Of a stretch of DNA of 64,000 nucleotides, positions 52,130-61,500 are shown in pieces. Every line of letters begins with the position of its first letter. Position 1 is the first letter of the stretch. Origin of the DNA: Lentzea tibetensis (GTDB lineage Bacteria; Actinomycetota; Actinomycetes; Mycobacteriales; Pseudonocardiaceae); NCBI RefSeq assembly GCF_007845675.1, contig NZ_VOBR01000007.1, forward strand, positions 248,001-312,000, read 5' to 3'. The translations under genes and the position numbers were made by a program. The notes under the pieces are model-generated. The model saw only the letters and a list, made by a program, of their open reading frames with translations. It searched no databases and had not been told where the DNA came from.

Positions 52130-52897
52130 GTGAGACGTCGCGTGGCTGGTGCAGGTTGGCTGCTGTCGTGCGGAATTATGCTGCTCGCTCCTGCTGCCTC
52201 CGCGCAGGGTGGCACTGTCGGCCTCGAAGCCACAGTGGACGGTAGGCCGGTTGGAGCAAGCACTCTCGTGCTGGACCCCGCGGAAACGAACTTGAAGGTT
52301 TCCGTCACCGTCCGCAACGACACGGACACGGTGCAGCGCGTGAAGATCGTCCGGCTGTCCGGCACCGCGCTCGCGATGACGTTCTTCGCTTACGACACAA
52401 CGGTTCCGTTCGACGTGCCCGCGAAGCAGACGGTCACCCGCGGCTTCCCGCTCGACCTCTCCGACCTCGGGTCGCAGGCCATCGGGCTGCTGCCGACGAA
52501 GGTCGAGGTCCTCACGCCGGAACGGGACGTGCTCGCCGAGGTCGAGGTGACCGGCGACGTGCGCGGATCGTTGTGGTCCGTGTACGGCGTGTTCGGGCTG
52601 GCGGTGCTGGTGCTGACGATCCTGTCGTGGTTGGGTGCGCTCATCGCGCTCGCGCGCAGGCGACTGCCCGCGAACCGGTGGCAGCGGGCGATGCGGTTCC
52701 TGCCCGCGGGCATCGGGACCGGGCTCGTGGCGGTGTTCTCGTTGTCGGTGCTGCGGTTCGTGCCGCCGTCGCCGACCGCCGAGATCCCGTTCATCGTCGG
52801 GGCCGCGGGCGCCGCGCTGCTGCTCGGCTACCTGACACCGCATCCGGGCGACGCATCGTCCGATGTGGATACGACCACGACCGTGAGGCTCACGTGA
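52130..52897 (+). CDS. Exported/membrane protein of unknown function, coupled to kinase
   Basis: A 255-residue protein. A signal peptide (GWLLSCGIMLLAPAASA) precedes an extracellular Ig-like domain (about 27-140, LEATVDGRPVGASTLVLDPAETNLKVSVTVRND). Three hydrophobic helices follow: VYGVFGLAVLVLTILSWLGAL, AGIGTGLVAVFSLSVL and PFIVGAAGAALLLGYL. No family is recognised. GTG 52130 is 6 nt after a TAAGGT box. The stop overlaps the kinase start by 4 nt (GTGA), so the two are cotranslated, and this protein may sense or present a signal for the kinase. Confidence 0.8.
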   Translation: MRRRVAGAGWLLSCGIMLLAPAASAQGGTVGLEATVDGRPVGASTLVLDPAETNLKVSVTVRNDTDTVQRVKIVRLSGTALAMTFFAYDTTVPFDVPAKQTVTRGFPLDLSDLGSQAIGLLPTKVEVLTPERDVLAEVEVTGDVRGSLWSVYGVFGLAVLVLTILSWLGALIALARRRLPANRWQRAMRFLPAGIGTGLVAVFSLSVLRFVPPSPTAEIPFIVGAAGAALLLGYLTPHPGDASSDVDTTTTVRLT

Positions 52898-54525
52898 CCG
52901 TTTCCCCGACCGTCGTCGCCGCGCTGCCGCAGTACGACATCGGCGGGCAGATCGGCGAAGGCGGGATGGGCGTCGTCTACGGCGGCGTGCACCGCCCGCT
53001 CGGGCGTCCGGTGGCGATCAAGCGGCTGCCCGGCGCGCTGGCGGAGGACCAGCGGATGAGTTCCCGGTTCGAGCACGAGGCGCGGCTGCTCGCGCGGCTC
53101 GACCACCCGCACATCGTGCCGGTCTACGACTACGTGCGGGACCGCGGCGAGCACCTGCTCGTCATGGAACGACTCGACGGCGGCACGGTGTGGTCGCGCT
53201 TCGCGTCCGAAGGTCTCACCGCGCAGCAGTCGTGCGGCATCGTCCTGGCCGCGCTGTCCGGGCTGCACGCCGCGCACGAACAGGGCGTGCTGCACCTCGA
53301 CGTCAAGCCCAAGAACCTGCTCTTCACCTCCGGCGGCGTGGTGAAGGTGGCGGACTTCGGCATCGCCCAGGTCGTCAGCGAGGGCGCCACGCTCGTGACG
53401 CACGCGGGCGCCGTGCTCGGCACCCCCGCGTACATCGCGCCCGAGCAGGCGCTCGGCAACGCGCTCACGCCCGGTGCGGACGTCTACGCGAGCGGCACCG
53501 TCCTCTACGAACTGCTGACCGGCGACCTGCCGTTCGAACGCGGCGGCGGGCCGCTCGCGATGATCCAGCGGCGCGTGTACCAGGAGCCGCGGCCGATCAC
53601 CGGCGTGCCGTCAGCGCTCGCCGAGGTCGTGATGCGCAGCCTCGTGCGCGACCCGTCCGGGCGGTACCGCAACGCCGAGACGTTCGCGATGGACCTCGCT
53701 GGTGCCGCGGCACTGGTGTTCGGGCCGGACTGGTTGATGAAGCTCGCGATGCCGGTGCACCTGACGCCTCAGGTCGCCGCGTCCAGCACGCACCCCGCGA
53801 TGCGGCCGTCGCAGCCGCGCGACACGATGTCGATCACGCACGCGCGCGTGCGGGCCACGATGATCGATCCGGCGCTGAACCCGACGCCGCCCGTGGCGCA
53901 CCTGTCCGACACGCTGATGCCCGCCGCCTCGGTGATCAAGCCCGGCGGGTCGTCGGTGTGGTTCACGCTGGCGGCGGTGCTCGCGGCGATCGTCCTGGTG
54001 GTGCTGCCCTTCGTGGTGTCCGGGCGGACGTTGCCGCTCTTGCCGCACGACCTCGCCACGCCGGTGACCAACGCCGGGGCCCAGCTGAAGGTCACCGTCG
54101 CCGGGGTGACGTTCGCCGACGTCACGCGCACCGAACCGGTGGGGTTCGTGCTGCCCGGCGCGGCGCGATGGATCATCGGCGGCGCGGCCACCGCGACCAT
54201 CGACGGCACCGACTACCTGCTGCTGCCCGACCAGACACCGCTGCTGAGCATCATGGGCGCCGGGTCGATCGTGCTCCTGCTGTTCACCATCGCCTACCTG
54301 GAGTCGAACCTGCGGGCGCTGCGTCGGCGGCAGGCCGGAGCGGGCGTGGTGGTGCTGTGCGGCCCGCTCGGGTTCGGTTTCGGGCTCGCGGTGTGGCTCG
54401 TCGTCAGCGTGTTCCTGCGGCACGAGCCGACCTCGGGGCTCGCGCTCGTGTGCGGTGTGCTGGGCGCGGTGACCGGCGTGTGCGCCGCGGTGGCGACCCG
54501 CCGGTCCGGACTCCGCGCCTTCTGA
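52894..54525 (+). CDS. Membrane Ser/Thr protein kinase (PknB-like, HLD variant)
   Basis: A 543-residue Hanks-type kinase. The catalytic domain (14-285) has the glycine loop GEGGMGVVYGG (21-31), Lys43, Glu62, Asp154-Phe-Gly (VADFGIAQ) and APEQ. The usual HRD is HLD (His134-Leu-Asp136), so it is a non-RD kinase that should not need the normal activation-loop control. After a cytosolic linker come one helix (about 353-373), an outer domain of about 70 residues, then three further helices. There are no PASTA repeats. GTG 52894 overlaps the previous gene's stop. A hairpin follows the gene. Confidence 0.9.
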   Translation: MTVSPTVVAALPQYDIGGQIGEGGMGVVYGGVHRPLGRPVAIKRLPGALAEDQRMSSRFEHEARLLARLDHPHIVPVYDYVRDRGEHLLVMERLDGGTVWSRFASEGLTAQQSCGIVLAALSGLHAAHEQGVLHLDVKPKNLLFTSGGVVKVADFGIAQVVSEGATLVTHAGAVLGTPAYIAPEQALGNALTPGADVYASGTVLYELLTGDLPFERGGGPLAMIQRRVYQEPRPITGVPSALAEVVMRSLVRDPSGRYRNAETFAMDLAGAAALVFGPDWLMKLAMPVHLTPQVAASSTHPAMRPSQPRDTMSITHARVRATMIDPALNPTPPVAHLSDTLMPAASVIKPGGSSVWFTLAAVLAAIVLVVLPFVVSGRTLPLLPHDLATPVTNAGAQLKVTVAGVTFADVTRTEPVGFVLPGAARWIIGGAATATIDGTDYLLLPDQTPLLSIMGAGSIVLLLFTIAYLESNLRALRRRQAGAGVVVLCGPLGFGFGLAVWLVVSVFLRHEPTSGLALVCGVLGAVTGVCAAVATRRSGLRAF

Positions 54526-54536
54526 TCCCGGCGGAA

Positions 54537-54562
54537 AGGCGCACTCGGGTGCGAGTGCGCCT
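54537..54562. terminator. Convergent terminator between the kinase and histidine kinase genes
   Basis: Perfect 11-bp stem AGGCGCACTCG / CGAGTGCGCCT with a 4-nt loop GGTG, centred between the two convergent genes. Confidence 0.8.
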
Positions 54563-54569
54563 GTCGCCG

Positions 54570-55823
54570 TCAGTCGGACAGCTGGCGGGGCATCATCGGG
54601 AACGTCACGCGCACCGCGAAACCGCCGTCGTCCGTCGGGCCCGCCTTGAAGTCGCCGTTCAGCAGCTTGGCGCGTTCCGCGAGACCGACGAGGCCGTGAC
54701 CACCGCTCGGCAGGGCCGCCTGGCACTGCTCGGTGTGGTCGTTGCGGACCTCGACGTGGACCTCGGACTCCGCGGTGACGACCAGGACCGTGGCGTGGGC
54801 GCCGGGCGCGTGCTTGCGGACGTTCGTCAGCGCTTCCTGGACGGTCCGGTAGATCGCGCCGGAGATCGGCGCGGGCAGCCGCAGCGCCGGGCCGGTGACC
54901 TCCAGCGAGGCGTCCAGACCCGAGTCGTCCACCAGCTCGTGCAGCTGGTCGATGCCGGGCTGCGGGTTCTCGTCGCCGTTGGTCGTGCGCAGCACCGACA
55001 CCAGCTGGCGCAGCTCGTCGAGGGTGCGCGTGCTCAGCGTGCGGATGGTGCCCGCCACCTGCTTGTGCTGGGCGTCGGCCACCGCCATGCGCAGCGCGCC
55101 CGCCTGCATGGCGATCAGGCTGACCTGGTGGGACACCACGTCGTGCATCTCACGGGCGAGGCGGGCGCGTTCGTCGGCGCGGATCGCGTGCGCGTGCAGC
55201 ACGCGTTCTCGCTCGCGGCTCGCCGCCAGTTCGGCTATCCGGTCGGACAGCGCCTGGCGAGCGCGGACGAGGAAGGCGATCGCGACCGGCAGGCCGACCA
55301 CGACCAGCGCCCAGATCGCGTCGTGGACCATGACCTGCCACGGCTGGCCGAGGAAGTAGTCCGGCGGCCACGACATGAAGCGGCCGACCCACACCAGCAG
55401 GACGCCGACCAGCAGGCGCCAGCCCACGAAGCTGCGCCACGCGACCGTGCACAGCGCGATCATCGCCGCCAGCTGCGCCCAGCCCGCGATGAAACCGGGG
55501 ATGGTGAGCAGCAGCGTGAGGAACGGGAAGCGTCTGCGCAGCAGCATCGCGGCCGCCGCGACACCGGACAACCAGTAGGAGTACTGCTGCACCTCGACCG
55601 CGAACGGCTGCGACGCGCCCAGCCAGACGTCGAGCGACGCGCCGATCACCGCCGCGGCGTCGACGGCGAGCTCGCGCTGTTTCCTGCTCAGCGGCCAGCG
55701 CCTCCCGGCCGGCGCGTCATCGCGTCCGGACGGCAGCTGTCGCACCGAGTTGGTGGTCAGCGCTCGACCTCCCGTGTCAGCCGTTCGGTCCTCACCGTAC
55801 TGTGCGTATGTCGCGGTTGGCAT
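54570..55823 (-). CDS. NarL-type (HisKA_3) sensor histidine kinase
   Basis: A 417-residue membrane kinase. Four or five hydrophobic helices (about 55-190, for example FPFLTLLLTIPGFIAGWAQLAAMIAL, AIWALVVVGLPVAIAFLV) come first. The dimerisation and phosphoacceptor region has His227 (RLAREMHDVVSHQVSL). The ATPase has the N box RTVQEALTNVRKHA near 320 and a G box GGHGLVGLAERA near 378. Kinases of this class usually pair with a LuxR/NarL response regulator, but none is adjacent. ATG 55823 has AAGGGG upstream. The N-terminal 45 residues are hydrophilic and may be an extension; other starts are possible. Confidence 0.9.
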   Translation of the reverse strand: MPTATYAQYGEDRTADTGGRALTTNSVRQLPSGRDDAPAGRRWPLSRKQRELAVDAAAVIGASLDVWLGASQPFAVEVQQYSYWLSGVAAAAMLLRRRFPFLTLLLTIPGFIAGWAQLAAMIALCTVAWRSFVGWRLLVGVLLVWVGRFMSWPPDYFLGQPWQVMVHDAIWALVVVGLPVAIAFLVRARQALSDRIAELAASRERERVLHAHAIRADERARLAREMHDVVSHQVSLIAMQAGALRMAVADAQHKQVAGTIRTLSTRTLDELRQLVSVLRTTNGDENPQPGIDQLHELVDDSGLDASLEVTGPALRLPAPISGAIYRTVQEALTNVRKHAPGAHATVLVVTAESEVHVEVRNDHTEQCQAALPSGGHGLVGLAERAKLLNGDFKAGPTDDGGFAVRVTFPMMPRQLSD

Positions 55824-55909
55824 GACCGCCCCTTTTCCCCGACCCGTCCCCGTTAACTGTCGAGACGAGTGAACGTCGCGTTCGGGACGTGGCAGCGGTC
55901 AGAAATGTG

Positions 55910-56557
55910 CTAGCGCACACGCAGCCCCTCGAGCATCAGGTGCGTGTACGAGTACGTGCCGTCCGGGTCCGGCAGCTCCAGCGCCGCCTTCTCGAGCGCG
56001 ACCAGCGGGCCGTCGCCGAACAGCCACTGCTCGACGTAGCCGGGGCGCTTCTCGTCGACGGCCAGACCCCGCACGTAGTCGGCCAGCAGCGCGGGAGCGC
56101 CCTCCAGCTCCACGAGGAAGCCGCCGACCTCGTCGTGCGTGTCGGCCAGCCGCGCCAGCAGGTGCCCCACGTCGATCCGCACGTGACCGGCCAGCCCCGC
56201 CGTCCACAGCGCACGCAGGTAGCGCACGACCGCGGCCTGCTCCCGCGTCGTCCACGCCGGGTACCCGGTGGTGACCAGGCGCAGGTAGTAGTCGCTGTCG
56301 AAGTCGTCGATCTCGCCCGTGGAGATCAGCTCGAGGAACCGGGGGAGCAGGTAGCGCACGAAGCCCTCGTCGCCGATCGTCCCGCTCTTCAGCCAGAACA
56401 CCCCGACCTGCTCCGCGGTCAGCGAGCGCAGCGGCACCGAGGTGAACGGCTCGAGCTTCGCGGGATCGACGCAGTGGTCGCAGCAGGCGACCTCGGCGGG
56501 ACGCGGGGCCGCGAAGACCTCGTACAGGTCCTCCACGGCAGGGGTGAGAACGTTCAC
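55910..56557 (-). CDS. Protein of unknown function (215 aa) with CCDHC motif
   Basis: Not recognised. The protein is soluble and mainly helical, with ACCDHCVDP near residue 25 that may bind metal, and aromatic-rich segments (FVRYLLPRFLEL, DYYLRLVTTGYPAW, GYVEQWLFGDGPLV). GTG 56557 is chosen: TAACCT lies 7 nt upstream (56565-56570) and GC-rich codon use begins there; in-frame sequence further up to 56788 overlaps the next gene and is unlikely to be coding. It is in line with the DUF4360 genes on the same strand but has its own promoter. Confidence 0.7.
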   Translation of the reverse strand: MNVLTPAVEDLYEVFAAPRPAEVACCDHCVDPAKLEPFTSVPLRSLTAEQVGVFWLKSGTIGDEGFVRYLLPRFLELISTGEIDDFDSDYYLRLVTTGYPAWTTREQAAVVRYLRALWTAGLAGHVRIDVGHLLARLADTHDEVGGFLVELEGAPALLADYVRGLAVDEKRPGYVEQWLFGDGPLVALEKAALELPDPDGTYSYTHLMLEGLRVR

Positions 56558-56564
56558 GCTGGTC

Positions 56565-56570
56565 AGGTTA
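56565..56570 (-). promoter_or_regulatory. -10 box for leaderless unknown gene
   Basis: TAACCT on the minus strand, 7 nt before GTG 56557. Confidence 0.4.
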
Positions 56571-56630
56571 CGTGCCGGGGCCGGCTCGGCGACGCGAATT
56601 CGCGCGAGCCGACCCCGGAACACGCCTAGA

Positions 56631-57272
56631 TCACGGCCGGGGCACGCATTCCTTCCACGCGAAGTGGTAGGTGGTGTCGATGCTGCCGTCGGTGGAGTCC
56701 ATCGACATGAAGCTCGTCGTCGTCTTCGGGTCCGAAGTACCCGCGTTGACCCGGAGCTCCGTGTTGATGTTGAAGTTCCGCTGCTCACCGCAGGGGTGGT
56801 ACACGATCGCGGCGAGCTCGGTGTTGTCCGTCGCCTGCCAGTCGTCGCTGAACGGGCCCGCGTAGCTGTGGGACACGTAGGCGGTCGGTGACATGCCCTG
56901 GAAGTAGTAGTTGGCTCTCTCGACGCCGGTAGCGCCGCTCTCGAGGTGGGCGAAGCCGCGGTAGTCGGCTGATGCGATGCCGTAGGTGAAGCCCTGTGGG
57001 ACGTTCACTCTCAGGTTGAGCTGGCAGTTCTTCCTGAGGTCGGTCGGCTTGGCACCGACGCCGACCTGGGCCAGGAAGTCGCTGTAGGTGACCGTGAAAG
57101 CGGTGTTGTCGGGCGCGATGGCGACAGCGGCGGTTCCAGCCGGGCAGCCCGACCCGTTCACCGTGACGACATCAATGGTGATGTGATCGGGCGGCGGGGT
57201 GGCGCCCGGTGCTCCGCCCGGAGGAATGATGATGGATGCGGCCATCAGTGCAGCAGTCACCGTGTTCAGCAT
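56631..57272 (-). CDS. DUF4360-family secreted protein 1
   Basis: A 213-residue exported protein. ATG 57272 is used because GGAAAGGTG precedes it. It opens MLNTVTAALMAASIIIPPGG, a short signal peptide. The mature part is a DUF4360 domain: VNGSGCPAGTAAVAI, RKNCQLNLRVNVPQGFTYGIASADYRGFAHL, RANYYFQGM and CGEQRNFNINTELRV. Several conserved Cys likely pair. Its biochemical role is unknown. It is a tandem paralogue of the next gene upstream, 53 nt away, with roughly half of the residues alike by eye. Confidence 0.88.
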   Translation of the reverse strand: MLNTVTAALMAASIIIPPGGAPGATPPPDHITIDVVTVNGSGCPAGTAAVAIAPDNTAFTVTYSDFLAQVGVGAKPTDLRKNCQLNLRVNVPQGFTYGIASADYRGFAHLESGATGVERANYYFQGMSPTAYVSHSYAGPFSDDWQATDNTELAAIVYHPCGEQRNFNINTELRVNAGTSDPKTTTSFMSMDSTDGSIDTTYHFAWKECVPRP

Positions 57273-57325
57273 TGATACACCTTTCCGAACCAACTCGAAG
57301 GTGCGGCGGCGGTGTGCGGCACGAA

Positions 57326-57949
57326 TTAGTCGCAGTTCTTCCAGGAGAAGTGGTAGAAGGTTTCTTCTTCACCACGGGAGGAGTCCATCGTCATGAAACT
57401 GGTGGCTCCTTCGCTACCCCGCGTGACGCGCAGCTCGGTGTTGATGTTGAGGTTGCGCTGCTCGCCGCAGGGTGCGTAGACGATTTTCGCGAATTCCGTC
57501 TCGTCCGTGTTGTGCCAGTAGTCGCCGTACGGACCCGTGAACCGGTGGTCGCGGATGTCGTTGGCCGGCTGGCCCTGGAAGTAGTAGTTGGCCCGCTGCA
57601 GGGCGGTCGCCCTCTCGGGGAGGTAGAGGAAGCCCTTGTAGTCCGCCCGCGAGATGCCGTAGCTGAAGCCCTGCGGAGTGTTGACCCGCACGGCGATCTG
57701 GCAGTTCTTGCGGAAGTCGGTGGGAGGTGCCTCGTTGCCCGCCACCACGTAGTAGTCACGGTAGGTGATCTTGAACCACGTGTTGTCCGGCGAGACGTAC
57801 ACCGATGCAGTGCCCTGCTTGCAGCCGGACCCGTTGACGGTCACCACGTCGACGGTGACCCGCTCCGACGGAATCGATGACGCATACGCGGGCGCGGACG
57901 ACGTTAACAATAGGAGAGCCATGCCGGCAGCAGCCGTCGCTATACGCAT
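57326..57949 (-). CDS. DUF4360-family secreted protein 2
   Basis: A 207-residue exported protein with a signal peptide (MRIATAAAGMALLLLTSSAPAYA). It carries the same DUF4360 blocks as its neighbour: VTVNGSGCKQGTASVYVSP, FRKNCQIAVRVNTPQGFSYGISRADYKGFLYL, RANYYFQG, CGEQRNLNINTELRV, and ends YHFSWKNCD. ATG 57949 follows GAAAGG. It is the upstream gene of the tandem pair. Function unknown; a secreted binding or structural protein is likely. Confidence 0.88.
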   Translation of the reverse strand: MRIATAAAGMALLLLTSSAPAYASSIPSERVTVDVVTVNGSGCKQGTASVYVSPDNTWFKITYRDYYVVAGNEAPPTDFRKNCQIAVRVNTPQGFSYGISRADYKGFLYLPERATALQRANYYFQGQPANDIRDHRFTGPYGDYWHNTDETEFAKIVYAPCGEQRNLNINTELRVTRGSEGATSFMTMDSSRGEEETFYHFSWKNCD

Positions 57950-58051
57950 GTGTGGCCTTTCTTGGAACCTTTCGGTGCGGTGGCGGCGGCGTTGATGGGC
58001 AGGGTATCGTAAAGACTCTTCACTAGTGTAGTCCGAACGGGGTACACAGAT

Positions 58052-58088
58052 CTTTTCACACCAACGGACGAGTCAAAGTTGTGAAAAG
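58052..58088. promoter_or_regulatory. Inverted repeat upstream of the receiver gene
   Basis: CTTTTCACA (58052-58060) and TGTGAAAAG (58080-58088), exact 9-bp arms 19 nt apart, between the divergent DUF4360 and receiver genes. A palindromic CACTAGTG lies at 58021-58028. Candidate binding sites for a regulator of either gene. Confidence 0.45.
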
Positions 58089-58162
58089 TTGTCGCCATGC
58101 CGTCGGAATTCGAACAACGGGCCCGTTTCGCGGGCGTTGAGAACCTATTGCATACTTACGGG

Positions 58163-58546
58163 ATGCAACCAACGAGTGGGCTCGTTCTCGTGGTCGAGGA
58201 CGAGGATCCGGTGCGCAGGTACACCGTCGGACTGCTCGTGGAACTCGGATTCACGGTCCTTCAGGCGACCGACGGTTCGCAGGCGATCGACATCGTCAAG
58301 GAACGCCATCACGAGCTGAGCGCGATGCTGCTCGACCACAGCATGCCGGGGATGAGCGGCGAGGACGTGCTGGCCGAGCTGGAGCAGGCCGGGCTGCGGA
58401 TTCCGGTCGTGCTGACCAGCGGCCACGACGTGGCGGACCTGCGGCGCCGGTTCGCCGGGCACGTGGTGGCCGGGTACCTGCAGAAGCCGTTCCGCATCGA
58501 GACCCTGGACGTGACGGTCCGCCAGGCGATAGCCCGGTCGGTCTGA
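58163..58546 (+). CDS. Stand-alone response-regulator receiver protein
   Basis: A 127-residue single receiver domain without an output domain. Acidic pocket VVEDED at 9-14, phosphoacceptor Asp in MLLDHSMPGMSG near residue 57, the Thr/Ser switch VVLTSGH near 85, and the Lys in YLQKPF near 108. ATG 58163 is chosen over ATG 58097 because the 22 extra codons have only about 57% G/C in the third position, unlike real coding DNA here, and receivers normally begin a few residues before the acidic pocket. The gene ends one base from the stop of the convergent hybrid kinase, which carries a similar receiver, so cross-talk is plausible. Confidence 0.88.
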   Translation: MQPTSGLVLVVEDEDPVRRYTVGLLVELGFTVLQATDGSQAIDIVKERHHELSAMLLDHSMPGMSGEDVLAELEQAGLRIPVVLTSGHDVADLRRRFAGHVVAGYLQKPFRIETLDVTVRQAIARSV

Positions 58547-61500
58547 TCAGCCGGTCTGATCAAGCAGCAACCGGATCTGGTCGAGCAGCTCGTCCTCGGT
58601 GTACGGCTTGGTGAGCAGCACAGCGGTGTCGCCGAGCTTCTCCTCCGTCGTGTACCCGGACATGTAGAGCACGGCCAGGGTCGGCCGAATCCTGCGCAGC
58701 TCGGCCACCAGCTCGGGGCCACCCATCTTGGGCATCACGACGTCGGTCACCACCACGTCGATCTCCTCGGGGTGCCGGGTGGCGAGTTTCAGCGCCTCCC
58801 GCCCGTTGCGCGCCTCGATGACCACGTACCCGGCCTGCTCGAGCAGCCGCTTGGTCAGCGTCCGCACCTGGGCGTCGTCCTCGACCAGCAGGATCGTCTC
58901 CGACCCCCGGCGCGGCGACGCGCGGCGCGCCGGCTGCCCGGAGGGGCCGTCGGACGTCCGCGTGCGCGGCAGGTAGATGGAGATGGTCGTGCCGGAACCG
59001 GGTGAGCTCGCCAGGTCGATCTGGCCACCGCTCTGCTGCACGATGCCGAACACCGTCGCCAGGCCGAGGCCGGTGCCCTTCCCGACGGGCTTCGTCGTGA
59101 AGTACGGCTCGAACACCTGCGCCTGCACCGACTCGTCCATGCCGGTGCCCGTGTCGACGACGCGCAGCACCACGTAGTCGTCCGGCCGCACGCCCACGAT
59201 CCGGCCCACGTGGTCCTCACCGAGGTAGACGTCGTCCGTCTCGATGGCGAGCACACCGCCGTCGGGCATCGCGTCCCGCGCGTTCGCCGCGAGGTTGAAC
59301 AGGATCTGCTCCAGCTGACCGGCGTCGGCCCACACCGGCGACACGGTCTCCGGCAGGGTCAGCGTCAGCTCGACGTCCTCACCGACGAGCGTCGACAGCA
59401 TCGAGCGCACCTTGGTGATCGTCTTGTTCAGGTCGACCTGGGTCGGGTGCAGCACCTGCTGGCGGGTGAACGCGAGCAGCTGGTGCGTCAGGTTCGTGGC
59501 GCGCTCGCCCGCGTGCCGGATGTCCTCGATCTCCGGGCGGCGCGGGTCGTCCGCCGCGGTGCGGCGCAGCAGCGCCTCGCTGTTGCCGCTGATGACGGTG
59601 AGGATGTTGTTGAAGTCGTGCGCGATGCCACCGGTGAGGCGGCCGATCGCCTCCATCTTCTGCGCGTGCCGCAGCTGCGTCTCCAGCCGCTCGCGCTCGG
59701 TGATCTCCTCCCACAGCGCGGCGGTGCGCTCGCGGACGCGGTCCTCCAGCTCGGAGTGCGCCAGCTCCAGCTTCTGCCGCGCCTCCTGGGCCTCGGCGAC
59801 CGCCTGCCGTTCGCGTTCGAGCATCCTGATGCCGCGCAACGCGCTCGACAGCTGCTGCTGCACCGCCTCGTAGATCCAGCCCGTCTCCGAGCCGACCTCG
59901 AACAACACGAAACCCAGCTGCTCCTCGACGCCGAACAGCGGTGCCGCGAGGATGCTGCACGGCTCCGGCCGGTTCAGCGGGTACGGGGTGAGCTGGTCCG
60001 AGCGGAACGGCTCGCTGTCGGTGTCGCGGCGCAGCCTGCTCTGCTCGTAGGACACCATCGGCCGCGCCCACTCGGCGTTCGGCTCGTAGGTCATGACGTG
60101 GCAGCCCGGGATGCCGAGCCGGGGGAGCTCCTCCACCAGCGCGTCGGTCAGCTCGGCGACGTCGCGGGACGCGATCAGCCGCTGGCCGGCCTCGCGCACC
60201 GTCTGGTCGCGCCGCTCGTGCAGCAGGTACTGGAACGTGCCCGCGCGCTCGAACGCCTCCGCCACCATCAGCTGCACCCGCAGCCACAGGTCGCTCAACG
60301 CCAGCGCGTCCGGGATCCGCGCGGAGACGAACCGGTGCATGTCGAACAGCGGCGGCCACCACTGCTCCGGCTCGAACCCGGCCCGCGCGCTCGCCCGCAG
60401 GCATTCCGCCAGCAGGCCGAGGAACTCGCCGCCGTTGCCGTCGCGCCCGGCGATGAGGAACGTGCTGACGAGCCGTTCCGCCCAGCCCTCCGGCAGCAAC
60501 GACGACCGCGTGCCGATCGCGAGCCGCAGGTTCTTCGCCACCGAGTCCGCGGTGAGCCGCTTGGGCATCGCCAGCGCGCCGTGCGCGGGCGCCGAACGCT
60601 TGTAGCCGGAAGGGAGACAGCCGCACGACCGGCGCACGACCAGCTCGGTCTTCATCGTCTCGACCTCGGGCGTCGCCTCGCCGCGCACCAGCGCGACGGC
60701 GAGCTCCGCCGCGCGCACGCCCATCTCGCGGAAAGGCGCGCGCACCGTGGTGAACGCCGGTGTGCCCGCGTCGATGTTGACCCGCCGCTGCACCGTCGAC
60801 GTCGGGCCTTCGCGTTCGGGCGTCACGTAGCCGAGGTCGTGCGTGCGGACGTTGGTGTGGTTGTCGTACCCGACGACCGCGACGTCCTCGGGGATGCGCA
60901 GCCCCGCGTCCTCGAGCGCGGCGACGATGCCGAGCGCGTAGTCGTCGTTGGCGGCGGCGATCGCGTGCGGCGGCTCGTCGAGCACGTCCAGCATCTTCGC
61001 GACCGCGTCCGCCGCGCCCGCCGGGTCCCAGCTCCAGGAGCCGGGCATCGTCACCAGCGCCGGGTCGACCTCGATCCCGTGGCGGGTCAGCGCGTCCACG
61101 TAGCCGTAGTACCGCTCCTGCGCGCCCGCGTGGCTCTGCGGCCCGCGCACGAACGCGATCCGCTGGTGGCCGTGCACCTCGATGAGGTGGTTGACCGCGT
61201 TCTCCATGCCGCCGCGGTTGTCCATCAGGATCGTCGGCCAGTCCGCGAGCGTCGTCTCGACGCTGACGATCGGCATCGGCTCGAACCGGCGCGCGAACTC
61301 GCGCATCGCGGGCTCGCCGACGAGCTGCCCGACCCGCGTGGTCCAGATGATCAGCGCGTCGACCCGGTGCGGCGAGATCAGGTCGTAGACGGCGTTCGCG
61401 CGCCGCTTCTGCCGATCGGGATGGCCCAGCTCGTTGCCCACGAAGCAGACGAAGTCGCATCCGTTCGCGGTCGCGCCGTCACTGGCACCGCGCCACTGCT

